The notes: generated from the letters alone by a model not told the origin. DNA of 64,000 nucleotides from Desulfomarina profundi (GCF_019703855.1 NZ_AP024086.1:2066501-2130500), one strand, 5' to 3'; shown: positions 33,871 through 43,932, counted from the stretch's first letter. Program-made: numbers and translations.

Positions 33871-36438
33871 TCAGTGATAATAAATGGTAATTGTATCACC
33901 GACACCTCTTACTCTGACCACATGGGGTACCGGACTCCGACCAAAATTCACCACGGAAGCAAGGCCGGATTTGATCATCGTTTTTACACTGGCACTATTG
34001 AGTATCGTATTTAACTGATTTCTCACTGTATTGGTGACATAGTCCCGCAGAAAAATTCTGATGAATCCATTCAGCCCGTGAAAGCTGCCGGAAACCCGCG
34101 CATCAATGACCGGAACATTAATATCAATTGCACCATAGCTCAGAGTACCACTGGAAACTGTTGGAGTCAGTGCAACATCAACGGAAAATGATTCCAGGTC
34201 TATATCAGGAATAGCTTCGTCATCAAAGTTACCCCCGCTCACCCTGCCAAGTTTTATCTCGGAACTTCCACTGTTGGGAAATTCAATATGTATCACAATC
34301 TTACCATCACGAATTTGAATTACCCCATTGGCCGATGTGATATGGTCGATATATATAGCATACCGACTCTCAATGTTGATTGTATGATGTGTTCCCGAAA
34401 CTCTGCGGCTCTCCCTGACGACATAAACAGGTGACGGAATATCAAAGGTATATTCCCCGCCCCCGGTTATCCCTTCAATTGTAAAATTCATTCTTGAATC
34501 ATCACGAATTTCAGGCAAACCACCGCGCTCGGGAAGATAGTTGTTCAGTTCTATCTCGATGGTTGTTAAAGGAGTCAACAGAGAAAGCAGACTATGGGAG
34601 AGCTCAATGGTTCTGGTTTCCCAGTTATGAAGAAAATGTTGAAGATCTGTACCGGCAATCAGTACCGGATAATGTGGATAATAAAGGCTGACATCTATCT
34701 GCATGGTAGGATAATCAAGGAGAATATCACGAAATTCGTTTAAAGATATTGTTCCAAGCTCCACTGTTTCTCCAGGCGCTATGGCAACAGGTTCACTTGA
34801 AAACACACTGTTTGAGACCTGATTGCTGCTGTGAGGCCTGATAGCACGAATTTCATATCGGACAGAAACAGGGCTTTCCAGAAAATCACCATCACCATCG
34901 TTTCGCGCCAGAATTCGCGCAGTCATTGATTCACTGTCTATCACAGGAGGCAGTACAGTCAGATCCGGCCTGCGCACTCTCACAGTGAATTCCCTGCTCT
35001 CTGTAATTGTTCCGGTCACGTTTGCTGAATTCGATTGGGCCTTGGCAGTCAAGATATATCTTGTATCCTGAGTTGGATGAAAACTGTACTCTCCATCATA
35101 CGTTCTGGTTCCATCCGAAGCCGTGTGATAGGCCCCTGTCCGCACAGGAGAAAGAAGAGAACCACCTTCTATAAAGGTTTCCACGTTGTTAACATCATGA
35201 AGTTCCACCGACCATTTCAGAGGTACTACTTCTCCTGCTACAATAGTCATAGAGTCGGGAGACGAACTATTATCTCCTGGTTGAAAAACAAGACCTGTTG
35301 TATCCTTCTTCTCTTTAAAATAGAGGATTTTCATACCGGGTAACCGATCCAACAGGGAAGATCCAAGAGCAGTTGTCCTGTTATCACCGGTCATTTGATC
35401 AGCTGCAGCTATTGAAGCAGTCGGAAATTTGATACGCTTCTTTGAGGATCTCTTTTTTTTCTGTTGTACAAACGCTTCTCCGGAATCAGGCGTTTCCGGC
35501 AGCCGCATTGAAGGTTTAAGATATACGGAACGCTGAATAGTAAGGCCTCTTCCGGTAATCCTGACCTCTACCTTTGCAGGTTGAGTCAAATGAATGCCGC
35601 TATGGAACTCGACCTGCCCCTGGGGTCCATTCAGGTGACGTAACGACCTGTCAACCTTTACAAATGGCCAGGTTTTATGATTTTTCTGTGCCGATATAAC
35701 AAGCCTGGCAGATGACAGCTGTTCATTTGTCAGCTTTGCCTTACCCTTCTTTTTTATTATTACAATTATTTCGTTGCGTTTTTTCTTAATGGAACTGATC
35801 TCAAGAGGTGGAATTGTCGGGAGTGCTTTGACAGGTTTTATTCCGTCTGACCCGCGGGGAAGAGGATGGGTCCGGGAAGATTTTCCACCGGACTTTTTTT
35901 CGTTTTCTGTTGAACTGTACCTCTGCAGTTTGCTGGTCTCTTTACCAGAACAGACAGGTGTTATTTTTTTTCTCAGTTCATTGTTGATTTCATTGCTTTC
36001 CCTGATGATTTCGGTACTGTCCACAACTGCTGTAAGTGACACGGGTTTTTCAATCAGGATTCCGGTTTTGACTGAAAGTAAACGATCGGGAACCGCCAAC
36101 ACCCCTCTCGGATCGTATTTGGAAACAGGAAGTATTATTTTTTTCTTTCCCATTCGTACAAGCAGTCTGTTCAGGCGAAGATCTGCAGATGATATCCTCT
36201 TTTTACCACTGTTTTTTATAAGTATTGTCAAACGACATTTTGAATCAAGTTTCAGGTCTTTGACCAGTATGTCCGGTAACATTTCCTGTCGTGACATTTT
36301 CTTTTTTTTATCTGATCCATGAGATAATAAGGCTGAAGCCTGTTTTTTTCCTGCCGCTAATAACTGGCCATCTCCTTTTGAGATATTGAACGTAAAAATA
36401 ATAACAGGAATCAAACAACGTATAAGCAGCATAAACAT
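33871..36438 (-). CDS. Large exported protein with CARDB-like segments, function unknown
   Basis: An 855-residue protein with an N-terminal hydrophobic segment (MFMLLIRCLIPVIIFTFNIS) that can serve as signal peptide. Segments such as PDILVKDLKLDSKCRLTILIKNSGKKRISSADLRLNRLLV near residue 55, and a later PDLTVLPPVIDSESMTARILARNDGDGDFLESPVSVRYEI, have the pattern of CARDB-type cell-adhesion domains. A long linker of Lys/Ser/Arg-rich sequence lies between residues 140 and 370. The last 250 residues are beta-rich and end VVRVRGVGDTITIYYH, without recognised motifs. It is upstream of the Kre9-like gene, likely in one operon. The upstream region (36439-36814) has no gene. Confidence 0.62.
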   Translation of the reverse strand: MFMLLIRCLIPVIIFTFNISKGDGQLLAAGKKQASALLSHGSDKKKKMSRQEMLPDILVKDLKLDSKCRLTILIKNSGKKRISSADLRLNRLLVRMGKKKIILPVSKYDPRGVLAVPDRLLSVKTGILIEKPVSLTAVVDSTEIIRESNEINNELRKKITPVCSGKETSKLQRYSSTENEKKSGGKSSRTHPLPRGSDGIKPVKALPTIPPLEISSIKKKRNEIIVIIKKKGKAKLTNEQLSSARLVISAQKNHKTWPFVKVDRSLRHLNGPQGQVEFHSGIHLTQPAKVEVRITGRGLTIQRSVYLKPSMRLPETPDSGEAFVQQKKKRSSKKRIKFPTASIAAADQMTGDNRTTALGSSLLDRLPGMKILYFKEKKDTTGLVFQPGDNSSSPDSMTIVAGEVVPLKWSVELHDVNNVETFIEGGSLLSPVRTGAYHTASDGTRTYDGEYSFHPTQDTRYILTAKAQSNSANVTGTITESREFTVRVRRPDLTVLPPVIDSESMTARILARNDGDGDFLESPVSVRYEIRAIRPHSSNQVSNSVFSSEPVAIAPGETVELGTISLNEFRDILLDYPTMQIDVSLYYPHYPVLIAGTDLQHFLHNWETRTIELSHSLLSLLTPLTTIEIELNNYLPERGGLPEIRDDSRMNFTIEGITGGGEYTFDIPSPVYVVRESRRVSGTHHTINIESRYAIYIDHITSANGVIQIRDGKIVIHIEFPNSGSSEIKLGRVSGGNFDDEAIPDIDLESFSVDVALTPTVSSGTLSYGAIDINVPVIDARVSGSFHGLNGFIRIFLRDYVTNTVRNQLNTILNSASVKTMIKSGLASVVNFGRSPVPHVVRVRGVGDTITIYYH

Positions 36439-36814
36439 GTTTTCCTCCGTAATTTTTTTGGTGTGAACAGTAAATATCCTCCAGCAGAACCGGTACCTTT
36501 AAACTGTGAAGTAACAGACAGTTCATCAAGGTAGAGACTGTTGATGTTGTTGATCGACTTCTCTTTCCGGTAACTTAGTTCGATCCATGTACCTGGAGAT
36601 TTTTTTCTTTTTCAGTAATCTTAAAATGATTATCACTCCCCACAAAACTCGTAGTTACTTGATAAAAAGAAAGGTTATTGCTGAATAGCAAATGGTTGTT
36701 TCATTCAGAGATGACAAAACTGTTTTTATTTGTCAGAATTAACAGACGTTGAAAAAATCTGTGCTGGAATAAGCGGGTGAATTCAGTCAGGGAATGACAA
36801 CATGAAACCTTCAA
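36439..36814. other. Gene-free region upstream of the CARDB-like gene
   Basis: I see no convincing gene in these 376 bases. They are A/T-rich and likely carry the promoter of the minus-strand gene starting at 36438 and the end of the transcript from 36815-37177. Confidence 0.5.
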
Positions 36815-37177
36815 TCAGTCTGGAAGATCAACAACCACCTCCCTACCACCGTAACCATGAATAAGATCATGGGCCCTAACTGTAACTTTCCTGATCTTCG
36901 CGTCTATCTTCACCCCGGTCAGGCTTCGACGAAAAGGCTGTTCATCCACATGTGGATGATAGAGTGTTCTGGTTGCCAGAACATGACCGTCAGGGGCAAC
37001 CACAACCCATTTATCGGCGTAGTGCTTCCAGCCTTCATCGTGGTGAGAAACAGTAACCGCAAAATCATAGACTGTACCCGATCTCTTCACTTCCACCCGA
37101 ACAACATCTGCTTCTCCAGCCATGGCAACTGAAGAACTGAGACAAAAAAGAATTATAATCACCAATATCCTGATCAC
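36815..37177 (-). CDS. Small exported protein, conserved-looking, function unknown
   Basis: A 120-residue product if translation starts at the GTG at 37177, chosen because GGGGAG lies 6 bp upstream and it directly precedes a signal peptide (VIRILVIIILFCLSSSVAMAGEADV). The mature part, about 100 residues, is His- and Asp-rich with the segment VSHHDEGWKHYADKWVVVAPDGHVLATRTLYHPHVDEQPFRRSLTGVKI, whose strands resemble a small beta-sandwich. The ordered His residues could bind a metal, but this is speculation. I recall no named family. A short FG-GAP-like open frame is encoded just upstream on the same strand. Confidence 0.65.
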   Translation of the reverse strand: MIRILVIIILFCLSSSVAMAGEADVVRVEVKRSGTVYDFAVTVSHHDEGWKHYADKWVVVAPDGHVLATRTLYHPHVDEQPFRRSLTGVKIDAKIRKVTVRAHDLIHGYGGREVVVDLPD

Positions 37178-37218
37178 CCTCACCTCCCCGAAAAAAGAAT
37201 CCTGATTAGGCCACATTT

Positions 37219-37362
37219 CTATTCAGCACAGACGGCGCCATCTTCTCCTATTGCCAGATCATCATATCCGTCATTATCAAAATCCCCTGCAGCAAATGCG
37301 GTTGCGAAAAATTCATCTGGTCCCAGAAAAGAGAAACACAACCCGTTTATTGTCTTTTTCAT
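37219..37362 (-). pseudogene. Short FG-GAP (integrin alpha-type) repeat open frame, probable remnant
   Basis: A 47-codon frame starting ATG at 37362 (GAGG upstream) encodes MKKTINGLCFSFLG... followed by ATAFAAGDFDNDGYDDLAIG, an almost perfect FG-GAP calcium-binding repeat, then stops. FG-GAP proteins normally contain several such repeats in a beta-propeller, so a single repeat suggests the remnant of a larger gene. It could also be a real tiny protein. Confidence 0.5.
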
Positions 37363-37592
37363 GACAACCTCACGAAATCAGAAAACCGCAAGAAAGGATC
37401 AATTTTAGAATGTTCAGATATGAACAGCACTGGAAAAACGGAATGAAGAAAGGGTAATACTACAATTATCTCCTTATATCTGCAATGTTTTTTGCAAAAC
37501 GTCAATAATAAATAGAACGGAATCAGAAAAATTTTTTTGGGAAAACAGCCTCAGTCCCTGCTGCATCGACGTCAGGCTGATTCCGTGCAAAA

Positions 37593-38123
37593 TCAGAATG
37601 TCTTTTCTCCCTCCATAACCAGAAAACTCTGCCAGCTGCTCCATTCCATGTTTTTATCTGCCCTGAAACGGATATGGTACAATCCACTCTCAAGCAATGA
37701 AAGATCCAGCAAAACAATTTCATTCTCATGCCTGAAACTGTGACATGGGTTTTTTATTTGTTGAAACATCTGACCAATCCCTGGACGATAGTGGAGTTCA
37801 AAATCGATAATCTGTTCATCATTCCTTTTAAACCCCACGGTAACATCTGATGTTCGCCAGATATGCTTGACAGGCAGAATTGTCACAGACTGTAATGATG
37901 ACAATTCTTCCCGGTTGAAAGCTTCAAGCTCACTGTCCCGGTAATGCAGCTGTAGACCATCAGTACAAATAATTTCACCTGAACTCATTTTCTGATGTTC
38001 ACATATATCTCGATATTTCTGAGCATGAACAATAACGGAGAATAACAGAATTAAAACTGCGGAAAAAAATAATATATAGTGGCCGGCAATGTATTTATCA
38101 GAAGGGTTTCGATCCGTTTTCAT
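37593..38123 (-). CDS. Membrane-anchored or exported protein with one WSxW beta-sandwich unit
   Basis: A 176-residue protein with an N-terminal hydrophobic segment (YILFFSAVLILLFSVIVHA) acting as signal or anchor. Residues 95-172 end in LLDLSLLESGLYHIRFRADKNMEWSSWQSFLV, closely resembling the two C-terminal units of the 954-residue secreted protein (GEFQIRIRA...WGKWHTFRV). Three Cys residues (CEHQK, CTDG, NPCHS) may form disulfides. It lies just beyond the penicillin-binding protein gene on the same strand, 104 bp downstream. Function unknown. Confidence 0.6.
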   Translation of the reverse strand: MKTDRNPSDKYIAGHYILFFSAVLILLFSVIVHAQKYRDICEHQKMSSGEIICTDGLQLHYRDSELEAFNREELSSLQSVTILPVKHIWRTSDVTVGFKRNDEQIIDFELHYRPGIGQMFQQIKNPCHSFRHENEIVLLDLSLLESGLYHIRFRADKNMEWSSWQSFLVMEGEKTF

Positions 38124-38227
38124 TGTTTACTCTCCAGGCAGGTAAATCAGTCCAGGTTATCCCCCCTGCATCATTCCTCTTACCTGTAAGTATCATTCAA
38201 CCTGCGAAAGGTTCAAAAAATCGACTG

Positions 38228-38761
38228 TCAGTTATTCTGTTTCAGAGACAGCATAAAATCCCGCCAAACCGGGGCGGCAGCAGTCCCTCCACTTTCCCCG
38301 TGACCGAGACTCCTGTTGTGATCGTTGCCGAGCCAGACTCCACTGGTCAGTTTACCATCATACCCGATAAACCAGGCATCACGATAATCGTTTGAAGTAC
38401 CTGTTTTTCCTCCTCGCACACCAGGAACAGACCTGACCTTCCGGCCAGTTCCCCGATGAATCACCTCAGCCAACATGGACTGCATCTGATGCAGTTCTTT
38501 CAGGGACATGATTTTCCGTCGAGGTCGTCCATCGGAAAACCGGCGGACTTCTCCGTCTGTCATGACAATCTTATCAATGAAAACAGGAGGTGAACTTGTA
38601 CCGTTTCCGGCAAACACATTATAGGCGGCTGTTATTTCCAGAAGTGAGACATCTCCCGCACCAAGGGCCAGAGAGAGATCAGCTGGCATGGCTGAAGTTA
38701 TGCCGGCCTTTTCGGCAAAAGCCATTACACTCTTCACCCCTGTTTTCTGCAGCAGTCTCAC
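38228..38761 (-). CDS. Class A penicillin-binding protein, C-terminal transpeptidase part (after a frameshift)
   Basis: This frame encodes the last 177 or so residues of the penicillin-binding protein begun at 40113. It continues upstream in frame to about 38860. It carries the KTG motif of the transpeptidase active site (VRGGKTGTSNDYRDAWFIGYDGKLTSGVWLGND) and the typical AYNVFAGNG and LLQKTGVKSVMAFAEKAGI segments. The SxN motif appears as SYN (AYSYNAAAVRLLQ) in the bridging bases. The end lacks extra domains, so this is the true C-terminus. Confidence 0.85.
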   Translation of the reverse strand: MRLLQKTGVKSVMAFAEKAGITSAMPADLSLALGAGDVSLLEITAAYNVFAGNGTSSPPVFIDKIVMTDGEVRRFSDGRPRRKIMSLKELHQMQSMLAEVIHRGTGRKVRSVPGVRGGKTGTSNDYRDAWFIGYDGKLTSGVWLGNDHNRSLGHGESGGTAAAPVWRDFMLSLKQNN

Positions 38762-38796
38762 CGCCGCCGCGTTATAGGAGTATGCCAGGGCTGTTC

Positions 38797-40113
38797 TCAG
38801 GTTAACCCTGCCATGATATTTTCCGGAATAGTTGCCCGGCTGCCACAGTTTTCCATTTCGCCCCTGATTGACACAGGGGAATCATCAATGACTGAATCGG
38901 GTGCCCATCCCTTCTGCAGTGCCGTCGCATACACAAATGGTTTAAAAGTGGATCCGGCCGGCCGCCTCGCCTGAGTTGCCCTATCAAATGGGGATTTAAC
39001 AAAATCAATGCCACCGACAACAGCACGCACACGACCACTGGCAGTTTCAATGGCCACCAATGCACCCTGGGGCTGGATCGCACCCTTTCGACCGGATTTT
39101 TTCTGCCGTTCCAGGGAACGTCTCACACCTTTTCGGAGGGCACCAACGGCTTTAACCTGCATCCTGCTGTCAAGATTTGAGTAAATATGGGCCCCAGCCT
39201 GCTGAAGAGGCATCCCGAGTACAGCTCGGGCCCGCTTCTTCACCACCTGCAGGTAGTAATTGTCCGCTGAAGAAATGACATGTTGTCTTTTCCTGAGATG
39301 TACTGGAGCAAGATATGCATTTTTGGCCGCTCCGGCACTGACATAACCGTCTGCCGCCATCCTGTTGAGGACATATTTCTGCCTTTTTACAGCCCTTGGA
39401 AGATGATTAAAAAGGGAATACCGGCTCGGCGCCTGGGGCAGGCCGGCCAGAAGGGCGCATTCCCCCAGAGTGAGCCGGGATGCCGGTTTATCAAAATAGG
39501 TCCGAGCTGCCGCTTCCACGCCGAAGGCACCTTCACCAAGATAGATCTGGTTCAGATAGATATAGAGGATTTCTTCCTTGCTGAGCAGCCTGTCAATTCT
39601 CCAGGCCAGCACTGCCTCCTTGAATTTTCTCACATAGGTTTTTTCCGGAGAGAGCAGCAATGATTTTGCCACCTGCTGTGTAATTGTGGATCCTCCCTGC
39701 CCCCTGCCCCCTTTACGAAAATTATTGACCGCTGCCCTGAAAACTGAAACAACATCCAGTCCGGGGTGTTCAAAAAACCGTCCATCCTCGGCAGCTACAA
39801 AAGCCTTTGGCAGGTGGGGTGACATGGCTGAAAGGGGAATGACCGTTCTGTTTTCAACAAACATCCGGTCAACAACCCTGCCATACCGGTCATACAGCAC
39901 CGTTGCCTGTGACGGCTGATAATTCGCCACATTACGTATATCCGGGATATGAAGACTGACCAGAACATACAGCAGTCCTCCCAGAAACAGGCTCTGAAGA
40001 AAACAGATCAACAGAAAAAAGGAAAAGATATGCTTCTCATTGTAGATCTTTCTTCGAATCCTGGTTTTTCGAGCCGGAAGCCTGCGATCTGTTTTCTTTT
40101 TTTGAGTTGCCAC
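38797..40113 (-). CDS. Class A penicillin-binding protein, glycosyltransferase and proximal transpeptidase part (frameshifted)
   Basis: A PBP1-type peptidoglycan synthase. It has a cytoplasmic Lys/Arg-rich lead, a membrane anchor (IFSFFLLICFLQSLFLGGLLYVLV), then the GT51 glycosyltransferase domain with EDGRFFEHPG and GGSTITQQVAKSLLLSPEKT. A transpeptidase domain with the SxxK serine in AGSTFKPFVYATALQ follows. The frame breaks after SPVSIRG; adding one base to the CCCC run at 38861-38864 gives SIRGRNGKLWQPGNYSGKYHGRVNLRTALAYS and joins the part at 38228. The repaired protein would be about 629 residues. It is divergent from mutL; the two genes share a short promoter region. Confidence 0.88.
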   Translation of the reverse strand: MATQKKKTDRRLPARKTRIRRKIYNEKHIFSFFLLICFLQSLFLGGLLYVLVSLHIPDIRNVANYQPSQATVLYDRYGRVVDRMFVENRTVIPLSAMSPHLPKAFVAAEDGRFFEHPGLDVVSVFRAAVNNFRKGGRGQGGSTITQQVAKSLLLSPEKTYVRKFKEAVLAWRIDRLLSKEEILYIYLNQIYLGEGAFGVEAAARTYFDKPASRLTLGECALLAGLPQAPSRYSLFNHLPRAVKRQKYVLNRMAADGYVSAGAAKNAYLAPVHLRKRQHVISSADNYYLQVVKKRARAVLGMPLQQAGAHIYSNLDSRMQVKAVGALRKGVRRSLERQKKSGRKGAIQPQGALVAIETASGRVRAVVGGIDFVKSPFDRATQARRPAGSTFKPFVYATALQKGWAPDSVIDDSPVSIRGEMENCGSRATIPENIMAGLT

Positions 40114-40204
40114 TATTGATGTACTGATTGTAATGTTTTAACTTTACATGAAAGCCAAATCCTACCATCTCATTCTTAACTATCAACAAGAATTCACTGT
40201 CATC

Positions 40205-42032
40205 ATGTCAAAAATTCGCATTCTCCCTGAGCAACTGGCAAATCAGATAGCAGCGGGAGAGGTCGTGGAACGGCCTGCTTCCGTAGTCAAGGAACTGGTG
40301 GAAAACAGTCTCGATGCCGGAGCCGACCGTATCGAGATTGAAATTGAAGGCAGCGGTACACGTATGATACGTGTAATTGATAACGGTGAAGGCATGGACG
40401 AAGATGATATTCTTCTCAGTATTGAGCGACACGGCACCTCGAAAATCAATACCGAGAAAGACCTCTCTGCCATAACCACTCTCGGATTCAGGGGAGAAGC
40501 CATCCCCTCCATAGGTTCAGTATCCCGTCTCACGATTATCTCCCGCCCCCATGGAAAAGAACTCGGAACCCGTGTGCTCGTGAATTACGGCAAACTGCTT
40601 GAAGTTACAGAATACGGCAGTCGCTATGGCAGCTCCTTTGAAGTACGAAACCTTTTCGGCAACACTCCGGCCAGGAAAAAATTTCTCAAAACACAACGTA
40701 CTGAGCTGGCTCATATTGATGAAACAGTTAAAAATTATGCTCTCTGCTCACCCGATATCACCTTTATTCTCAGGATAAACAACAGGGAAACATTGCATCT
40801 GAGCAACACCTTGTCTCCCCGGCAGCGTCTGACCCGTCTGATTAATTACCATGGAGAATTCCTGGAAATCAATCACAGTCAGGGACAATCACAGGTCCAG
40901 GGCTACCTCGTTCCCCCGGACAAGGTATCCGCAGGGCCGTCAAAACTACGTGTATTCGTCAATAACCGGGCTGTCAGAGACAGGATGATTGTTCATGGGG
41001 TGGCAGAAGGTCTCAGAAGTTTTCTCATGAAAGGGAAAAATCCGGCTGGTTTCATCCACCTGACCCTGCCTGCAGAAGAAGTTGACGTCAATGTTCACCC
41101 GGCCAAACAGGAAGTCCGCTTCCGCCAGGCTGCCGATGTGCACCGGCTCATCAGCAGCGGGGTCTCCAATGCCATGGAAAAAGAACAGAATCGTCTACGG
41201 GCCCACGTTTTCGGCGGTGAACGACGTGCCGCAACCACCCGCATTCCCATAGGAGTCGAAGAGAGAAAAACTTCCGATTCCCCGGAACCATTTCATATGG
41301 AACCTCTCCCTTTTGAGCGCGTGGAAAAATCAGATGAGCACGAATCATCCATACCACTGCAAGAGAATGGTATAATCACCACCTCGGAACCCGCCCCAAC
41401 CCCGCTACCCCCTGTTGAAAATGAAAAAGTCCTTACGGAAAACGATGTGTCCACAGGGAAAAATGGTCATAATCTTAGAATTATAGGCCAGTTTGATGAT
41501 CTTTTTATTTTCTGCAGAAACAGTGAGGGACTACTGGTCATTGATCAGCATGCGGCCCATGAGCGCCTTCTCTATGAGAAACTGAAAAAGCAATATGTGG
41601 AAAACCGGATCCCGAAACAGAATCTTTTATTTCCTGAAACTGTCGAGCTGTCACTGGTACAGATTCAGCTCGTTGAAAAACATGGAGAACAGATTGAAAA
41701 GATGGGATTTTCCATCCGGGAATTCGGGGAAGCTCCTATATCATCTCTGCCATTCCTGCATTTGCTGTAAACATCAACCCGGCCGCACTGTTCAATGATA
41801 TCCTTGAACAATTCGGGGGGAAGGAAGAGGTGGAGGGCTGGTCGATACCATTCTCGCAACCATGGCCTGCAGGGCTGCCGTCAAGGCAGGTACCGAACTT
41901 TCAGAACCGGAAATCAACAACCTGCTGGATGAAATGGCGGCAGCCGATCTTTTTTCCCATTGTCCCCATGGCAGACCTGTGGTGAAACAGTTCAGTACGT
42001 TGGAGGTAAAAAAATGGTTTCACAGGGCATAA
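40205..42032 (+). CDS. mutL: DNA mismatch repair protein MutL (two one-base frameshifts near the 3' end)
   Basis: MutL couples MutS recognition to strand incision. I use the ATG at 40205, which gives the family start MSKIRILPEQLANQIAAGEVVERPASVVKELVENSLDAGA. The ATPase motifs DNGEGMD and TTLGFRGEAIPSIG are intact. The C-terminal domain has DQHAAHERLLYE, the endonuclease signature DQHAx2Ex4E. The frame stops at 41770 after FGEAPISSLPFLHLL; one extra A near 41730 restores SYIISAIPAFAVNINPAALF. One extra G near 41835 restores GLVDTILATMACRAAVKAG and the zinc-site motif CPHGRPV, ending at 42032. The preserved distal motifs argue that the frameshifts are recent or artefactual. The tail overlaps the next gene by 19 bp. 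Confidence 0.9.
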
Positions 42033-42568
42033 CCATCGGCAGACAAGTTTTTTTCTCCATTCTCTGTCTGCTGTCTCTTTTTTTAACAGGGTGTGCCAAA
42101 CCTCCCGTTGCCAGAATAATGGAAACAACCGCCTATTGCGGCTGTTCCTCCTGCTGCGGCTGGGAAAGAGGCAGTTACCGTTACCTGAAACTCGATTTCT
42201 GGAATAAATATGTGAGCCATGGCCCAGAGGCCGGCAGACCGTACAGTGGGAAAACAGCGTGGGGCACCTTCCCGCGTGAACCGGAGGAAGGACTCTTTTC
42301 CATGGATTCCCTCTACCACCCATGGATGATTCCTGTACGAATACTTCTTTTCCCCTGGTATCTGTTGCCGGAAGACGGTACTATTGCTGCAGATACTCGT
42401 TATTACCCTTTCGGAACACGGATGTATGTCCCCGGCTACGGCTGGGGCAGGGTTGAAGACAGAGGGAGTGCCATCAAAGGTAAGTCCAGAATTGATCTCT
42501 ATTTCGGCTCCCACAATGACGCACTGGCCTGGGGCAGACGCAGAGTCCGGGTTATTATTGAAAAATAA
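42014..42568 (+). CDS. 3D-domain lipoprotein (double-psi barrel cell-wall enzyme-like)
   Basis: A 184-residue lipoprotein. The ATG at 42014 has a perfect GGAGG 7 bp upstream, and the N-terminus is a lipoprotein signal with the lipobox LFLTGC. The rest shows the 3D domain: METTAYCGCSSCCGWERG (Cys-rich variant of the TAY motif), YYPFGTRMYVPGYGWGRVEDRGSAIKG, and RIDLYFGSHNDALAWGRRRVRV, with the three conserved Asp residues (EDRGS, IDLYF, HNDA). Such domains are related to MltA and resuscitation factors and act on peptidoglycan; the exact reaction here is unknown. It overlaps the mutL end and may be cotranscribed. Confidence 0.8.
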   Translation: MVSQGITIGRQVFFSILCLLSLFLTGCAKPPVARIMETTAYCGCSSCCGWERGSYRYLKLDFWNKYVSHGPEAGRPYSGKTAWGTFPREPEEGLFSMDSLYHPWMIPVRILLFPWYLLPEDGTIAADTRYYPFGTRMYVPGYGWGRVEDRGSAIKGKSRIDLYFGSHNDALAWGRRRVRVIIEK

Positions 42569-42609
42569 GGTTCTAAGAGCTAATACAATCTTTTCTTTCA
42601 GCAGGATTT

Positions 42610-43932
42610 ATGACCACGAAACCATCTTTAACAATAATCGGCGGCGGACTTGCCGGCTGTGAAGCTGCCTGGCAGGCTGCATGCAGGAAGTGCAGAGTAA
42701 CACTCATTGACATGAAACCGCATACCTTCAGCCCCGCACATAACAGTGAGGCCCTGGCTGAACTTGTCTGCAGCAACTCTTTCAGATCAAACGACCTCCA
42801 TTCCGCTGTCGGACTGCTGAAGGAAGAAATGCGACGTTGCAACTCTCTTATCATGACTGCAGCCGAAAAAACAGCCGTTCCCGCCGGCAAGGCTTTGGCT
42901 GTTGACCGGGAACAGTTTGCAGGAAAAATCACTGAAGAAATGGAGAAGCATCCTCTTATTGAAATCATCCGGGAAGAAGTAACCAGAATGCCGGAAGAAT
43001 CTTCTTCTGTAACCATTCTGGCAACCGGACCACTGACCAGTGAACCCCTGGCTCAATCCCTTGCGGAACTGACCGGCAGGGAACGTCTGTCATTTTATGA
43101 CGCCATAGCTCCCATTGTCTACGCCGAATCCCTGGACATGAACATCGTCTATTGTAAATCACGTTATGATGATGGCCCGGGCGATTACCTGAACTGCCCC
43201 ATGGACAGGGAGTCCTATCTTCAATTTATTGAAGAACTGGCAAACGGAAAATATGTTCCCCTGAAACAGTTCGAGGAGGCAAAGTATTTTGAAGGATGCC
43301 TGCCGGTGGAGATTATCCTCTCCAGGGGAGTGGACACCCTCCGCTATGGTCCCATGAAACCTGTGGGTCTGGAAGACCCGAAAACAGGGAAAATACCCTA
43401 TGCAGTGGTCCAGCTCCGAAAGGAAAACAGGGAGGGAACAACCTATAACATGGTTGGTTTTCAGACTAAACTGACATACAGGGAACAGAAACGGATTTTT
43501 CGCATGATTCCTGGCATGGAACAGGCTGAATTTGCCAGATACGGCTCCATTCATCGTAATACGTTCATCTGTGCCCCGGAACTTCTGGAACCCACCCTGC
43601 AGTTCAAAAAACGACCGGATCTGCTTCTTGCGGGTCAGCTTTCCGGAGTTGAAGGCTATATTGAATCAGCCGCCATGGGTATGCTTGCGGGAATAAACGG
43701 TGCCCGCCTTTCTACCGGACAGTCTCCGGTTGTACCTCCACCGGAAACCGCCCTGGGAGCCCTTATCAGTCACCTGACGATGAGTGAAGCAGAAAAATTT
43801 CAGCCATCCAACGTCAATTTCGGTCTTTTTCCTCCGTGGAAGAAAAAAGTTCCGAAGAAACTGCGGCCGAAACTGCGCGCCCAGGCCGGACTGGCTGAAC
43901 TGGAGCTCTGGATGCAAAAAGAGAATATATAA
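42610..43932 (+). CDS. trmFO: Methylenetetrahydrofolate-tRNA-(uracil-54-C5)-methyltransferase TrmFO
   Basis: TrmFO makes 5-methyluridine at position 54 of tRNA, using methylenetetrahydrofolate and FAD. The 440-residue product starts with the Rossmann motif [16 protein letters not shown] and the family-specific [33 protein letters not shown]. It continues with [22 protein letters not shown] and the C-terminal [25 protein letters not shown]. Cys residues known to be catalytic in other TrmFO proteins lie in the segments LVCSNSF and FICAPELL. Length and motif order are typical. It is 41 bp after the 3D-domain gene on the same strand. Confidence 0.95.
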   Translation: MTTKPSLTIIGGGLAGCEAAWQAACRKCRVTLIDMKPHTFSPAHNSEALAELVCSNSFRSNDLHSAVGLLKEEMRRCNSLIMTAAEKTAVPAGKALAVDREQFAGKITEEMEKHPLIEIIREEVTRMPEESSSVTILATGPLTSEPLAQSLAELTGRERLSFYDAIAPIVYAESLDMNIVYCKSRYDDGPGDYLNCPMDRESYLQFIEELANGKYVPLKQFEEAKYFEGCLPVEIILSRGVDTLRYGPMKPVGLEDPKTGKIPYAVVQLRKENREGTTYNMVGFQTKLTYREQKRIFRMIPGMEQAEFARYGSIHRNTFICAPELLEPTLQFKKRPDLLLAGQLSGVEGYIESAAMGMLAGINGARLSTGQSPVVPPPETALGALISHLTMSEAEKFQPSNVNFGLFPPWKKKVPKKLRPKLRAQAGLAELELWMQKENI

